DNA of 64,000 nt from NCBI RefSeq assembly GCF_014235845.1, contig NZ_JACJUQ010000007.1, positions 1-64,000 on the forward strand. The letters are read 5' to 3'. The notes under the pieces were generated by a model, which saw only the letters and a program-made list of their open reading frames with translations, had not been told where the DNA came from and did not search any database. A program made the position numbers and the translations under genes. Of this stretch, positions 44,135 through 54,084 are shown piece by piece; position 1 is the stretch's first letter; the number at the start of each line of letters is the position of its first letter. The DNA comes from Pontivivens nitratireducens. Its GTDB lineage: Bacteria > Pseudomonadota > Alphaproteobacteria > Rhodobacterales > Rhodobacteraceae.

Positions 44135-44989
44135 ATGGGGACAGGACCCGAGCCTGCGCTGCATCTCGTCGCGACGCCGATCGGTGCGGCGCGTGATATC
44201 ACATTGCACGCCCTTGATATTCTGCGCGATGCGGACGTTCTGGCCGCCGAGGATACCCGCACCTTGCGCCGGTTGATGGAGATCCACGGCATCCCCCTCG
44301 CCGGACGCACCGTGCTGGCCTATCACGACCATAACGGACCCGCGATGCGGCCCCGTCTGATGGCCGCGCTGGCCGAGGGGAAGAGCGTGGCCTATGCCTC
44401 GGACGCGGGCACGCCGCTGGTCGCGGATCCCGGCTTTCAACTGGCCCGCACCGCAATCGCCGAGGGGCACAAGGTTCGCGCCGCGCCGGGTGCCTCTGCC
44501 GTTCTGGCCGCACTGACGGTTGCAGGCTTGCCCACAGATCGCTTTCTGTTCGCGGGGTTCGCGCCGCAAAAACAGGCCGCCCGCCGTACTTTTCTAAGCA
44601 CGTTCGGTCGGGTGCCTGCGACGTTGGTCTTCTACGAAAGCCCCAAAAGGCTGGCGTCGATGCTGGCGGACATGGCCCATTCGCTCGGCCCGGATCGACC
44701 CCTGGCGGTGTGCCGCGAACTGACGAAACGGTTCGAGCAGGTGCGGCGCGGACCGCTGGGCCAGATGGCCGAGGAATATGCCCACGAAACCCCGCCGAAA
44801 GGAGAAATCGTCATCGTGGCCGGCCCGCCCGAGGGCGAACGCCACGATCAGGAAGATATCGACGAGATGTTGCGCAAGGCCCTCGAAAACCTGCGTCTGC
44901 GCGATGCAGCAGATGCAGTCGCACAGGCCACAGGCCTACCGCGACGGGACATCTATCGCAGGGCGCTGGAATTGCGGGACGAGTATTAG
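44135..44989 (+). CDS. rsmI: 16S rRNA (cytidine1402-2'-O)-methyltransferase RsmI
   Basis: 284 residues of the tetrapyrrole-methylase fold. HLVATPIGAARDITLHAL and the AEDTRTLRRLMEIHGI motif are diagnostic; SDAGTPLVADPG is the SAM-binding loop. Methylates C1402 of 16S rRNA together with RsmH. First gene of a plus-strand run including yraN, the BON lipoprotein and gshB. Confidence 0.95.
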   Translation: MGTGPEPALHLVATPIGAARDITLHALDILRDADVLAAEDTRTLRRLMEIHGIPLAGRTVLAYHDHNGPAMRPRLMAALAEGKSVAYASDAGTPLVADPGFQLARTAIAEGHKVRAAPGASAVLAALTVAGLPTDRFLFAGFAPQKQAARRTFLSTFGRVPATLVFYESPKRLASMLADMAHSLGPDRPLAVCRELTKRFEQVRRGPLGQMAEEYAHETPPKGEIVIVAGPPEGERHDQEDIDEMLRKALENLRLRDAADAVAQATGLPRRDIYRRALELRDEY

Positions 44990-45023
44990 GGATTTGTTAG
45001 CTTTCCGGGGCGAATGTACCCGG

Positions 45024-45476
45024 ATGAGCATCGAGCCACGCCAACTTGATTTTCTGTCCTGCCTGACCTCGGTGCAGGCCGCGCCTACGGATGCGGCAGC
45101 GCGAGCCAAATCTGCACGTCAGCAACGCGGCACCCGCGCATATCACAGCGGTCTGGCAGCCGAGGACACGGTCCTGCGGACGTATCGCGCCAAGGGTGCT
45201 CGCCTGCTCAAACAACGCTACCGCGTCCGAGAGGGGGAGATCGACCTGATCTTCGAAATGGATGGGGGCATCGTTTTTTGCGAGGTAAAATCCCGGCGCA
45301 CGATTGAGGAGGCCGCCCATTCCATCAGCGCCCGGCAATGGCAACGCTTGGAGCAGGCTGCAAACAGATATATGATGGAGCATGATGTGGGTGCCGCGAC
45401 CGACCTTCGCTTCGATGCCGTTTTGATGGACCGCACCGGCGCGATGGAGGTCGTTGAGAACGCCCACCTGTTCTGA
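45024..45476 (+). CDS. YraN family (UPF0102) nuclease-like protein
   Basis: 150 residues. The restriction-endonuclease-like core has GLAAEDTVLRTYRAKG, REGEIDLIFEMDGGIVFCEVKSRR and LRFDAVLMD, with the Asp-Glu-Lys catalytic pattern (D, ExK). The family regularly follows rsmI. N-terminal 35 residues are extra. The ATG at 45024 lacks a strong ribosome site, so the start is tentative. Confidence 0.86.
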   Translation: MSIEPRQLDFLSCLTSVQAAPTDAAARAKSARQQRGTRAYHSGLAAEDTVLRTYRAKGARLLKQRYRVREGEIDLIFEMDGGIVFCEVKSRRTIEEAAHSISARQWQRLEQAANRYMMEHDVGAATDLRFDAVLMDRTGAMEVVENAHLF

Positions 45477-45512
45477 GGCAGTTGTTTGCAGGTTCGAAAA
45501 GGGCGAAAGACG

Positions 45513-46115
45513 ATGATTTTGCGAAATGGAATGATAGTGGCCGGGCTTGCCGCCATGGCGGTGTTGGGCGCGTGCGCGCCGGTCATCTTCGGGGGGGTCG
45601 CCACCGGCGCCGTTTCCACCGCCCAGACCCGAAGCACGGGCGAGGCTTTGACCGATGCCGAGATCAAGCTGCGCATCAGCGACGCCCTGCTTCAGGAGGA
45701 CAGCACCCTTTTCTCTCAGGTCGAGACAAGTGTCACCGAAGGGCGCGTGGTCCTGTTGGGCGCGGTTTCGTCGCAGGCCGACCGGCAGCGGGCGGAACAA
45801 CTCGCCCGGGGCGTCAATGACGTGCGCGAGGTCATCAACGAACTGATCGTGGCCGATCGCGGCTGGCGCGAGATCGCCAGTGACACGCGGATCGATACGG
45901 AGATAAGCGCCCGGATTCTGGGGGCGGAGGATGTTCTTTCCGTCAATTATGACATTGAAACGGTCAACGGCACCGTTCATGTGATGGGTCTGGCGCGCAG
46001 CATGGAGGAATTGCAGCGCGTCACTGAAATTGCGTCTCGCGTATCGGGCGTAAGGCAGGTGGTCAGCCACGCCCTGCTGATCACAGACCCGAGGCGGCGG
46101 CGCGACAACACCTGA
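45513..46115 (+). CDS. BON-domain lipoprotein (OsmY/YraP-like)
   Basis: 200 residues with signal peptide and lipobox VLGAC (Cys near residue 21). Two BON domains: about residues 50-115 (LTDAEIKLRISDALL through VNDVREVINEL) and 120-190 (DTEISARILGAEDV through VSGVRQVVSHALL). Similar to YraP/DolP, an outer-membrane lipoprotein of envelope maintenance, which in E. coli also lies near yraN. Start at 45513 gives the signal peptide. Confidence 0.87.
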   Translation: MILRNGMIVAGLAAMAVLGACAPVIFGGVATGAVSTAQTRSTGEALTDAEIKLRISDALLQEDSTLFSQVETSVTEGRVVLLGAVSSQADRQRAEQLARGVNDVREVINELIVADRGWREIASDTRIDTEISARILGAEDVLSVNYDIETVNGTVHVMGLARSMEELQRVTEIASRVSGVRQVVSHALLITDPRRRRDNT

Positions 46116-46148
46116 AAATCCATTGGATTTCAGACGAAAGGATACGGA

Positions 46149-47093
46149 ATGCCTCTCAAGGTCGCGGTTCAGATGGACCCGCTCGAACATGTCGATATCG
46201 ACGCGGACAGCAGCTTTCGCATCATGGAGGAAGCGCAGGCCCGCGGGCATTGCCTGTTCTACTACACCCCCGACAAGCTGAGTTGGCGCAACGGTCACGT
46301 CCACGCCACGGGACGTCCGGTCGAGATACGGCGCGAGCATGGCAATCATATGGTTGCCGGCGATCCGGTCGAGGTCGATCTTGCCGACATGGACGTGGTC
46401 TGGCTGCGACAGGACCCGCCCTTCGACATGGGGTACATCACGACCACGCACTTGCTGGATTTCATTCACCCCGCGACGCTGGTGGTGAACGACCCCACCT
46501 GGGTGCGCAATTTCCCCGAGAAATTGCTGGTCCTGCAATTCCCCGATCTGACCCCTCCCACACTTGTGGCGCGGGATCTGGAGGCTTTGCGGGCCTTCAA
46601 GGCGGAGCACGGGGACGTAATCCTCAAGCCGCTCTACGGCAATGGCGGTGCCGGGGTGTTCCGTTTGACGAAGGAAGATCGCAACCTGTCCTCGCTGCAT
46701 GAGCTGTTCACCAGCATCAACCGTGAACCGCTGATCATGCAGAAGTTCTTGCCGGCGGTCAGCAAGGGCGACAAACGTGTCATCCTCGTGGACGGGGAGC
46801 CTGTGGGCGCGATCAACCGCGTTCCGGCAGAGGGGGAAACCCGGTCCAACATGCATGTCGGCGGACGGCCGGAGAAGGTGGAACTGACCGCGCGGGATCG
46901 TGAAATCTGCGCGGCAATCGGGCCGACCCTGCGTGAGAAGGGCCAGATCTTCGTTGGCATAGACGTGATCGGTGACTGGCTGACCGAGATCAACGTCACC
47001 TCCCCCACCGGATTGCAGGAGTTGGAGCGGTTCGACGGCACCAATGTCACCGCCAAGATCTGGGAAGCGATCGAGCGGCGGCGCACCGGCTGA
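46149..47093 (+). CDS. gshB: Glutathione synthetase
   Basis: ATP-grasp ligase joining gamma-glutamylcysteine and glycine. 314 residues. N-terminal [22 protein letters not shown]-grasp motifs [18 protein letters not shown] and [20 protein letters not shown] are intact. It feeds the glutathione pool used by the GST and ChaC proteins in the window. Its stop overlaps the ATG of the next gene by one base. Confidence 0.95.
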   Translation: MPLKVAVQMDPLEHVDIDADSSFRIMEEAQARGHCLFYYTPDKLSWRNGHVHATGRPVEIRREHGNHMVAGDPVEVDLADMDVVWLRQDPPFDMGYITTTHLLDFIHPATLVVNDPTWVRNFPEKLLVLQFPDLTPPTLVARDLEALRAFKAEHGDVILKPLYGNGGAGVFRLTKEDRNLSSLHELFTSINREPLIMQKFLPAVSKGDKRVILVDGEPVGAINRVPAEGETRSNMHVGGRPEKVELTARDREICAAIGPTLREKGQIFVGIDVIGDWLTEINVTSPTGLQELERFDGTNVTAKIWEAIERRRTG

Positions 47094-48034
47094 TGTCGTT
47101 CCGGCTGACGCTGCTGAATCTGTTCTACCGGTATGTCGAACGACCCCTGCTGGCGCGGGCTACGGATTTCGGCAGGGTCGGCGCCAGACTGGACAAGCAG
47201 GCGGCAAGGCTTCACGAACCCGCCGGAACCCATGCGAACCCCGTGCGCATTCCGTATGAGGATGGCTGGATCGACGCCCGCTGGATCAGCACCGGCCGGG
47301 CGTCGCGCAGCAGGGTCATCCTGTTCTTTCACGGCGGGGCATATCTGTTCGGCAGCTCCACTTCGCATAGACCGCTTGCCGCTGCCATGGCGGACAGGAC
47401 GCGGGCGCGGGTGCTGATACCGGACTACCGTCTGGCACCGAATCATCGCTTCCCGGCAGCGATTGAAGACGCGGTATCGTGCTACCGTCATCTGCTGAAC
47501 ATCGGTCATGCGCCCGAGGATATCGCCTTGATGGGCGACAGCGCCGGGGGCGGCATGGTGATGGCCCTGCTGCATCTGTGCGGCACGACCGATCTGCCCT
47601 ATCCCGCCTGCGCCGTGGCGTTCAGCCCCTGGGTCGACATGACGCTGAGCGGGGCCAGCCATGGACGCAATGCGCAGCGGGAGGTCTTGCTGCCAGCCCG
47701 GAGAATCCCGGAGGCCCGCGATCAATACCTCGGCTCGGCCCCGACCGACGATCCGCGAGCCTCGCCCGTCTTCGGCACCTTCGACGGTGCACCGCCGGTA
47801 CTGATACAGGCCAGCCGGGCCGAGATTCTGGAGGATGACGCCCGCGCGATGGCCGCGACGCTCAGCAGGCAGGGTGTCGATGTTCAGCTCGATTTCTGGG
47901 AGAAGACACCGCATTGCTGGCAACACCTGCAAGGGCGTCTGCCTGAGGCGGACGATGCACTCGACAAGGCAGGGGCGTTCGTGCGGCGCCATTTGGGAAT
48001 CGACCCACTGGAAACTGACCGGCAGGCGCGCTAG
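47093..48034 (+). CDS. Alpha/beta hydrolase, hormone-sensitive-lipase family esterase
   Basis: 313 residues. Oxyanion motif FFHGGAYLFGS, nucleophile elbow LMGDSAGGGMV, and His in TPHCWQHL form the HSL-family triad. Substrate unknown, probably short-chain esters. Translationally coupled to gshB by a one-base overlap. Confidence 0.88.
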   Translation: MSFRLTLLNLFYRYVERPLLARATDFGRVGARLDKQAARLHEPAGTHANPVRIPYEDGWIDARWISTGRASRSRVILFFHGGAYLFGSSTSHRPLAAAMADRTRARVLIPDYRLAPNHRFPAAIEDAVSCYRHLLNIGHAPEDIALMGDSAGGGMVMALLHLCGTTDLPYPACAVAFSPWVDMTLSGASHGRNAQREVLLPARRIPEARDQYLGSAPTDDPRASPVFGTFDGAPPVLIQASRAEILEDDARAMAATLSRQGVDVQLDFWEKTPHCWQHLQGRLPEADDALDKAGAFVRRHLGIDPLETDRQAR

Positions 48035-48066
48035 GGAACGCACGTATCCTTCGACGCGAGGCACTC

Positions 48067-49158
48067 ATGACACATCGGATCAACGCGCAGCCCGGCATTC
48101 TGGACATCACCCCCTATGTCGGTGGTGAGGGAAAGACGCACGGCGCGAACCATGTGACGAAGCTGTCCTCGAACGAGAATCCGCTTGGCCCCAGCCCGCG
48201 CGCGGTCGAGGCGTATACCGCCCTTGCCGCGAACATCGCGACCTATCCCGACGGCAGCCATTTCGCCCTGCGCACCGCAATCGCCGAGGTGCACGGCCTG
48301 CGCGCGGACCGCATTATCTGCGGCTGCGGCTCGGATGAGATCCTCAGCCTGCTTTGTCAGGCTTATGCCGGGCCGGGGACGGAGATCGTCCACACGCAGC
48401 ATGGCTTCGCGATGTATGCGATCTACGCCAAGGTGGCCGGCTCGACCCCGGTGGTCGTGGCAGAGGATACGCGGCGCACCGACGTGGACGCCCTGCTGGC
48501 GGCTGTCACGGACAGGACCCGGCTGGTCTTCGTCGCCAATCCCAACAACCCCACAGGCACGCTGATCCCCGATGCCGAGATCGAGCGTCTGGCCGACAGC
48601 CTGCCGCCGCATGTCCTGCTGGTGATGGACGGGGCCTATGCCGAGTTCGTGCGCGAACCCGGCTATGACGGGTACGCCGGTTTGGTGGGGCGACGCGACA
48701 ACGTGGTGATGACCCGGACGTTTTCAAAGGTCTACGGGCTAGGCGCGTTGCGCGTGGGCTGGGCCTACGGGCCGGATCACGTGATCGACGTGCTCAACCG
48801 CGTGCGCGGACCGTTCAACGTGACGGCCGCCGGCCTCGCCGCGGCGGAGGCTGCGGTGCGCGACACCGAATGGACGGAACATTGCGTGATCCAGAACGAG
48901 GTCTGGCGCGAATGGCTGGCGCGGCAACTGGCCCGCGCCGGGATCGACAGCGACCCCTCGCACGGGAATTTCATCTGCGCCCGTTTCCCCGATGTGGACA
49001 CCGCGAAGGCCGCCGATGCCGCGCTGCGCCAGCGCGGCTATATCGTGCGCGACGTCCAGGGCTATGATCTGCCCGGTTGCCTGCGGATCACCATCGGGGA
49101 CGAGACAGCAACCCGGGCCGTCGCGGACATCCTCACGAAGTTCATGGCTGCGCGATGA
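48067..49158 (+). CDS. hisC: Histidinol-phosphate aminotransferase HisC
   Basis: Class I/II PLP aminotransferase, 363 residues. SSNENPLGPSPRAVEAY start, substrate region PNNPTGTLIP, PLP Lys in RTFSKVYGLGALRVGW. Located directly before prephenate dehydrogenase (ATGA overlap), so it may serve in phenylalanine/tyrosine synthesis as well as histidine synthesis, as HisC-type enzymes in hisC-tyrA pairs often do. Confidence 0.93.
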   Translation: MTHRINAQPGILDITPYVGGEGKTHGANHVTKLSSNENPLGPSPRAVEAYTALAANIATYPDGSHFALRTAIAEVHGLRADRIICGCGSDEILSLLCQAYAGPGTEIVHTQHGFAMYAIYAKVAGSTPVVVAEDTRRTDVDALLAAVTDRTRLVFVANPNNPTGTLIPDAEIERLADSLPPHVLLVMDGAYAEFVREPGYDGYAGLVGRRDNVVMTRTFSKVYGLGALRVGWAYGPDHVIDVLNRVRGPFNVTAAGLAAAEAAVRDTEWTEHCVIQNEVWREWLARQLARAGIDSDPSHGNFICARFPDVDTAKAADAALRQRGYIVRDVQGYDLPGCLRITIGDETATRAVADILTKFMAAR

Positions 49159-50066
49159 TTTATGAACGTGTCGCACTGATCGGGCTGGGCCTGATCGCGG
49201 GGTCCATAGCACTGGCCGCCAGGCGGCGCGGGCTGGCGAAGGAAATCGTCGGCACCGCCCGCACAGCGCAAACGCGAGAGACCGCGCTGCGCATCGGACT
49301 GGTGGATCAGGTGTTCGCCACCCCGGCGGAGGCTGTCGCCGGGGCCGATCTGGTGATCCTGTGCGTTCCGGTCGGCGCAATGGCCGATGTCGCGGCGGAG
49401 ATCGGACCGCATTTGAAACCGGGCTGCGTCGTGTCGGATGTTGGATCCGTCAAGCAGGCGGTGATAGACGCCGTGGCACCGCATCTGCCCGCGGAAACAG
49501 TCTTCGTTCCTGCGCATCCCCTGGCGGGGACTGAGCATTCCGGCCCGGAATCCGGCTTTGCCACGCTGTTCGACAATCGCTTTTGCATCCTGACCCCGCC
49601 CGAGGGTACGGCACCCGATGATGTCGCCCGCTATCGGACCTTCTGGGAAGGTATGGGCGCGCGGGTCGAGGAGATGGACGCCGAACATCACGACCGGGTG
49701 CTGGCGGTAACCAGTCATGTGCCGCACCTGATCGCCTATACCATGGTGGGTGTCGCGGACGATCTGCGCCGCGTGACCAATTCCGAGGTCATCAAGTTTT
49801 CCGCCGCCGGTTTTCGTGATTTCACCCGCATCGCCGCGTCCGACCCCACGATGTGGCGGGATGTGTTCCTGAACAACGAGGCCGCGACGCTGGAGATTCT
49901 GGGCCGCTTCACCGAGGAGCTGTTCACCTTGCAGCGCGCCATCCGCAAGGGCGACGGCGATCTGCTGTTCGATCATTTCACCCGCACCCGTGCCATCCGG
50001 CGCGGCATTCTGGATGCGGGTCAGGACACGGACGCGCCCGATTTTGGACGCAAGCGGAACGATTAA
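49155..50066 (+). CDS. tyrA: Prephenate/arogenate dehydrogenase TyrA
   Basis: 303 residues. NAD-binding VALIGLGLIAGSIALAARRRG, VSDVGSVKQAV, and PAHPLAGTEHSGPE with the catalytic His. Tyrosine biosynthesis. The ATG at 49155 overlaps the hisC stop. Converges on the DUF2125 gene with a four-base overlap. Confidence 0.93.
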   Translation: MIYERVALIGLGLIAGSIALAARRRGLAKEIVGTARTAQTRETALRIGLVDQVFATPAEAVAGADLVILCVPVGAMADVAAEIGPHLKPGCVVSDVGSVKQAVIDAVAPHLPAETVFVPAHPLAGTEHSGPESGFATLFDNRFCILTPPEGTAPDDVARYRTFWEGMGARVEEMDAEHHDRVLAVTSHVPHLIAYTMVGVADDLRRVTNSEVIKFSAAGFRDFTRIAASDPTMWRDVFLNNEAATLEILGRFTEELFTLQRAIRKGDGDLLFDHFTRTRAIRRGILDAGQDTDAPDFGRKRND

Positions 50067-51070
50067 CGCAGGCGCGGCGCCTTTCCCAACGGCAGGGGGC
50101 CGATCCGGGTAACGCCGTCCGAAAACGTCAGTGGCGCGTCCAGCGTGTTGCTGTCCCCACCGGCGGCGGCAAGCAGGCGCAACCCGAACTGCGCGGCCTG
50201 CGCCGTGCTCTGGTCCAGCGCGCCGTTGGCCACTGCCAAGGCCAGCATATCCTCCCAGTTGCGGGCCCGCACATTCATGCGACCCTCGGCAAATCCGCGG
50301 GCATCGGCCACCACATCCCCTTGGGCCCGCAGGTCGAGCTGCCCCCAAACGGCGCTGATATCCGCAATGTCCAACGCGGCCAGCGGCGGGGGATCACGCT
50401 CCAACGTGCGCAGGCTGACCGGCGCTTCGAATGTGGCGAGGGCATCGACATGCACGGTCTCGATGGTGGCGGGCAACAGGTTTCTGGGGTCGAGTTGCCG
50501 CCGCAGATCGCCCGAAAGCGTGGCATCGGTCAGTGTCAGGCCGAACCTGTGCCGGGTCGGGTCCGGCGTATCCTCCGGCTGCTGCGTGGCGACAGCCAGT
50601 TCAGGCACCTCGACGGTCCAGCCGGCTGTGCTGTCGATGATCACGTCGCGCCCTTCGATGCGCGCGCGGTCCAGCTCGAACTGCCCGTTCGCGGACACAG
50701 CCAGCGAGGCGCGCAGAACCTCACCCTCGACGCTCACCCGCTGATAGGGGGACGCGATCATGTGCTGGCCTGGCCAGACGGCGATGATCTCGAACGGTTG
50801 ATAGCTGAGCGTCAGCATCTCGAACCGCGGGCCCTGCCATGACCAGCCGCTGTCTGGATCGGCCAGCGCCACGTCGGTCAGGATCGTGTCGACGCGGTTG
50901 GGATAGCCGGTCACGCGCAGATCGCCATATTCCGCGACCCAGCCATCGGCCTGCCGCTCGGCGAACCATGTCTCCACCGCGTCGCGACGCATGCCGGCAT
51001 TGACCCACCAATAGGCGGACCATCCGACCACGGCGACGATGACCACCACGAATATTGCTTTGAACGACAT
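50063..51070 (-). CDS. DUF2125 family envelope protein
   Basis: 335 residues with an N-terminal anchor helix (IFVVVIVAVVGWSAYWWV). DUF2125 signature in the first third: LRVTGYPNRVDTILTDVALADP. Function unknown; widespread in alphaproteobacteria and predicted periplasmic. Divergent from chaC. Confidence 0.87.
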   Translation of the reverse strand: MSFKAIFVVVIVAVVGWSAYWWVNAGMRRDAVETWFAERQADGWVAEYGDLRVTGYPNRVDTILTDVALADPDSGWSWQGPRFEMLTLSYQPFEIIAVWPGQHMIASPYQRVSVEGEVLRASLAVSANGQFELDRARIEGRDVIIDSTAGWTVEVPELAVATQQPEDTPDPTRHRFGLTLTDATLSGDLRRQLDPRNLLPATIETVHVDALATFEAPVSLRTLERDPPPLAALDIADISAVWGQLDLRAQGDVVADARGFAEGRMNVRARNWEDMLALAVANGALDQSTAQAAQFGLRLLAAAGGDSNTLDAPLTFSDGVTRIGPLPLGKAPRLR

Positions 51071-51134
51071 GCCGATCCCTCTCGATCCTTCGGTCTCAAG
51101 GGCCTATATCATGGCGCTGTCGGGAGGAAGAGCA

Positions 51135-51677
51135 ATGGACATACGCGGATTATGGGTCTTCGGCTACGGTTCGCTGATGTGGAATCCGGGCTTCGCGCAT
51201 GAGGAGCGGCAGGTCGCCACGTTGCAGGGATACCGCCGTTCATTCTGCATGCACTCGATCGAACATCGCGGCACGCGGGAGGAGCCGGGACTGGTTCTGG
51301 CATTGGAGGAGATGGCCCCGGCCCATTGCTACGGCGTCGCCTTTCGTCCGGTTGCTGACCATGCGGATGCGACCCTGGCCTATCTGCGAGAGCGTGAGCT
51401 GGTGACCGATGCCTATCTGGAACGGGTCTGCCCGATCGAGTTGGCCGACGGGCGCGAGGTGCAGGCGCTGACCTACGTGATGGATCTGAACCACGTGCAA
51501 TATGCGCGCGGTCTGACGTTGGAGGAGCAGGCCCGCATCATCGCGCGCGCGGTCGGCGGGCGTGGCCCGAATACGGAATACCTGACCGCCACCGTCGCGG
51601 CCCTGCGTGAACAGAACATCGCGGACGACGAACTGCACACGCTGGAGGAACTGGTGAGCGGCCTCAGCCGCCGCTGA
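51135..51677 (+). CDS. chaC: Glutathione-specific gamma-glutamylcyclotransferase ChaC
   Basis: Degrades glutathione to 5-oxoproline and Cys-Gly. 180 residues starting WVFGYGSLMWNPGFAHEE, the ChaC motif, with Glu in REEPGLVLALE as probable catalytic acid. The ATG at 51135 follows GGGAGGAAGAG; the frame extends 32 codons upstream without a better site. Overlaps the convergent LysM gene by 14 bases. Confidence 0.9.
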   Translation: MDIRGLWVFGYGSLMWNPGFAHEERQVATLQGYRRSFCMHSIEHRGTREEPGLVLALEEMAPAHCYGVAFRPVADHADATLAYLRERELVTDAYLERVCPIELADGREVQALTYVMDLNHVQYARGLTLEEQARIIARAVGGRGPNTEYLTATVAALREQNIADDELHTLEELVSGLSRR

Positions 51678-52764
51678 GCTGTCGCGCCACGATACGGAAC
51701 CACGACCCGTCGGCACGCATCGCCGCCAGCCCGCGATTGAGGCGGGAAATCGCCGCGACCCCCGCTGGATTGGACTGATTTGCGACCGCATGAAGGGTCA
51801 CGCCCCGTTCCAGCGCCGGAACCGCCACGACGCGCCCCTCCAGACCTGTCGCAGCAAGGGCCGGGGGCGCCTGGTTTCGGGGAATGCTGACCACATCGGT
51901 CTGACCGGCGGCCAGAGCCTCAAAACAGGCGGTCGCATTGGCCGGAGTGCTCAACGCGCCCCCGCGACCGGGCAGACGGTCCGCGTCCAGATCGAAGGTA
52001 AACAGGCCCTCAGGACGGCAGATGCGCGACCCGCTCAATTCAGCAGGATCAACAGCCCCTGAAACCGGGCTGCCGCTCAACGTCCATGCCGCCATCGGGA
52101 TCTCGTGAAATGGTTGCGAGAAGGCGTATTTCGCGCACAATTCGATCATCTCGACGGCCAGCGTCTCGATCACATTGCAATCGGGGCGGATGGACGGAAA
52201 GCCGACATCATAGGCCTCACTGCCCATCGCGCGCAGGAAACCGGGCAGATCGCGCACGACCGTGGTTTCGATCTGCGCATCGGGCAGAGTGTCGAGATAC
52301 GCAGTTTCGAGCAGCTCCGTCGCCAGGCCACCATTGGGCAGGTCGCGCCCGGAATAAGGCGCGTTTCCGTCATATGTCACGAAGCTGACATTGAGGGCGG
52401 CGGGCGATTCCGGCGCGGTCATCTCGCTTTCGGGCACGGGGTCCTGCACTGGCGCGGCCGCCGGGACGGGCTGTTCGCGAGGCTCTGGCTCCTCCACGCG
52501 CACCGGTGTGCCGGCCGCAGTGCCGTTACCGGCACACGGTATATCCAGAACGCTGCCGACCTCGATCAGATTGGGGTTCGGCCCGATAACCAATTGATTG
52601 GCTTGGTAGAGAGGGCGAAAATGGTCGTCGCCATAGGCCCGCAGATTGATCGCGCGCAGGGTATCGCCGGGCTGAATCGTATAGGGCTGACATGCGGTCT
52701 GCGCCATGGCCGTGGTCGCGCCGAGCACGCCGATTGCGCCCACGGCACACAATAGTAGCTTCAT
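51664..52764 (-). CDS. LysM domain fused to an extracellular solute-binding domain (family 3)
   Basis: 366 residues. Signal peptide ends TTAMA-Q near residue 22. A LysM domain follows (YTIQPGDTLRAINLRAYGDD through VIGPNPNLIEVGSVLDIPC), a proline-rich linker, then a solute-binding fold (VSFVTYDGNAPYSGRDLPNGGL onward). Such a protein would be a peptidoglycan-attached ligand sensor or scavenger; no permease or ATPase genes lie nearby. It is divergent from a TolQ/ExbB-like gene, so a cell-envelope function is likely. Starts upstream of 52764 are not supported. Confidence 0.83.
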   Translation of the reverse strand: MKLLLCAVGAIGVLGATTAMAQTACQPYTIQPGDTLRAINLRAYGDDHFRPLYQANQLVIGPNPNLIEVGSVLDIPCAGNGTAAGTPVRVEEPEPREQPVPAAAPVQDPVPESEMTAPESPAALNVSFVTYDGNAPYSGRDLPNGGLATELLETAYLDTLPDAQIETTVVRDLPGFLRAMGSEAYDVGFPSIRPDCNVIETLAVEMIELCAKYAFSQPFHEIPMAAWTLSGSPVSGAVDPAELSGSRICRPEGLFTFDLDADRLPGRGGALSTPANATACFEALAAGQTDVVSIPRNQAPPALAATGLEGRVVAVPALERGVTLHAVANQSNPAGVAAISRLNRGLAAMRADGSWFRIVARQLSGG

Positions 52765-52953
52765 TTTCACGCCTGTCCCCTGCGTATGGTCTTCGGTGGT
52801 GTCGGGACATTTGCGCATGAAACGCCAAGTCTTTGCAAGTCTGGCTGCGGTCCCCACCCTGGTCCCCCCCTTGCCGCGACCGGACACAAGTATGCGATTG
52901 GATTGCCGGGCCAAGCTGCGTAAGATCACGAAAAAGACAGGCGGGCGCGCGGA

Positions 52954-54084
52954 ATGCTATTGGAAACCGAAAAAGAACCTCAGTTCTCACAGCCGATCAG
53001 ACAAGTCGTGCTTATGGTGCTGATCCTGGTGCTGACAGCGATCGGGGGCGGCCTGATCTATAGCAGCGTCGCGCCGATCTTCCTTGCGAACATCTATCTC
53101 AACGGTTTTATCCTCGCCATGTTCGTGGTCGGCGTGCTGGCGTGTTTCTGGCAGGTTCTGCAACTCATCAGCTCCGTGAACTGGATCGAGGGGTTCGCGC
53201 TGAACCGTCCGGGCCATGAATTCGTGCAGTCCCCGCGATTGCTGGCCTCTCTGGCGGCCTTGCTCAAGGATCAGCGCGCACGGCGCGGCCTGACATCCAA
53301 CTCCAGCCGGTCGATCCTCGATTCCGTGGCGACCCGTCTGGATGAGGCGCGCGACATCACGCGATACATCATCAACCTTTTGATTTTTCTCGGTCTTCTG
53401 GGAACGTTCTACGGCCTTGCCACGACCGTGCCCGCGGTGGTGGAGACGATCCGCTCCCTCGCCCCGTCCGAGGGGGAGCAGGGCATCGCCGTCTTCGAGC
53501 GGTTGATGAGTGGCTTGGAAAGCCAGCTTGGCGGCATGGGCACGGCGTTTGCATCATCGCTTCTGGGCCTTGCCGGATCGCTGGTCGTGGGGATGCTTGA
53601 GCTGTTCGCGGGCCACGGGCAGAACCGGTTCTACATGGAGCTGGAGGAGTGGCTTTCCTCGATCACGCGCATCGGCGTGGCAGGCGCCGATGGTGAGGGC
53701 GAGGCCGAGGGCGGCGTGGCCTATGATCTGGCCGGTCTGGGTGAACTGATGTACCGGGCCGAGGAACGCCGGGTCGAGGATGGCGCCCGCATGGCTGAGC
53801 TGATCGGCAGCATTTCCGCCCTGGCGCGCAATCTGGAGGGGGGGCACAACACATCCGACCCCACCCTGACCCGCATCGCCGACGGCCAGGATCGCCTGAT
53901 CGCCCTGATGGAGGCCCGTGACGCGGAGTCCGGCGCACTGGACGACGAAACCCGGATGCGGCTCAAGAATATCGACGTGCAATTGCTGCGTCTGCTGGAG
54001 GAACTGTCCGCCGGGCGGCAGGACAGCATCACCGAGATCCGGGCCGAGATCGCGAGCCTTACCGCCGCGCTCAGGGGCGACTGA
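52954..54084 (+). CDS. TolQ/ExbB/MotA-like proton-channel protein with a cytoplasmic tail
   Basis: 376 residues. Helices at about 17-42 and 48-72, a cytoplasmic loop, then helices near 135-165 and 195-220 (LLIFLGLLGTFYGLATTVPA, GTAFASSLLGLAGSLVVGML), the MotA/TolQ/ExbB core with GLLGTFYGL. A hydrophilic tail of about 150 residues (from residue 235) is predicted helical. It works with the next gene, overlapped by one base, as a proton-driven stator-like complex. Confidence 0.82.
   Translation: MLLETEKEPQFSQPIRQVVLMVLILVLTAIGGGLIYSSVAPIFLANIYLNGFILAMFVVGVLACFWQVLQLISSVNWIEGFALNRPGHEFVQSPRLLASLAALLKDQRARRGLTSNSSRSILDSVATRLDEARDITRYIINLLIFLGLLGTFYGLATTVPAVVETIRSLAPSEGEQGIAVFERLMSGLESQLGGMGTAFASSLLGLAGSLVVGMLELFAGHGQNRFYMELEEWLSSITRIGVAGADGEGEAEGGVAYDLAGLGELMYRAEERRVEDGARMAELIGSISALARNLEGGHNTSDPTLTRIADGQDRLIALMEARDAESGALDDETRMRLKNIDVQLLRLLEELSAGRQDSITEIRAEIASLTAALRGD

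Noticed and set aside
44997-46856. 619-residue minus-strand frame across yraN, the BON gene and gshB
   Set aside because: Crosses three recognised genes; no domain.
46634-48064. 476-residue minus-strand frame across gshB and the esterase
   Set aside because: Shadow frame opposite two genes with catalytic motifs.
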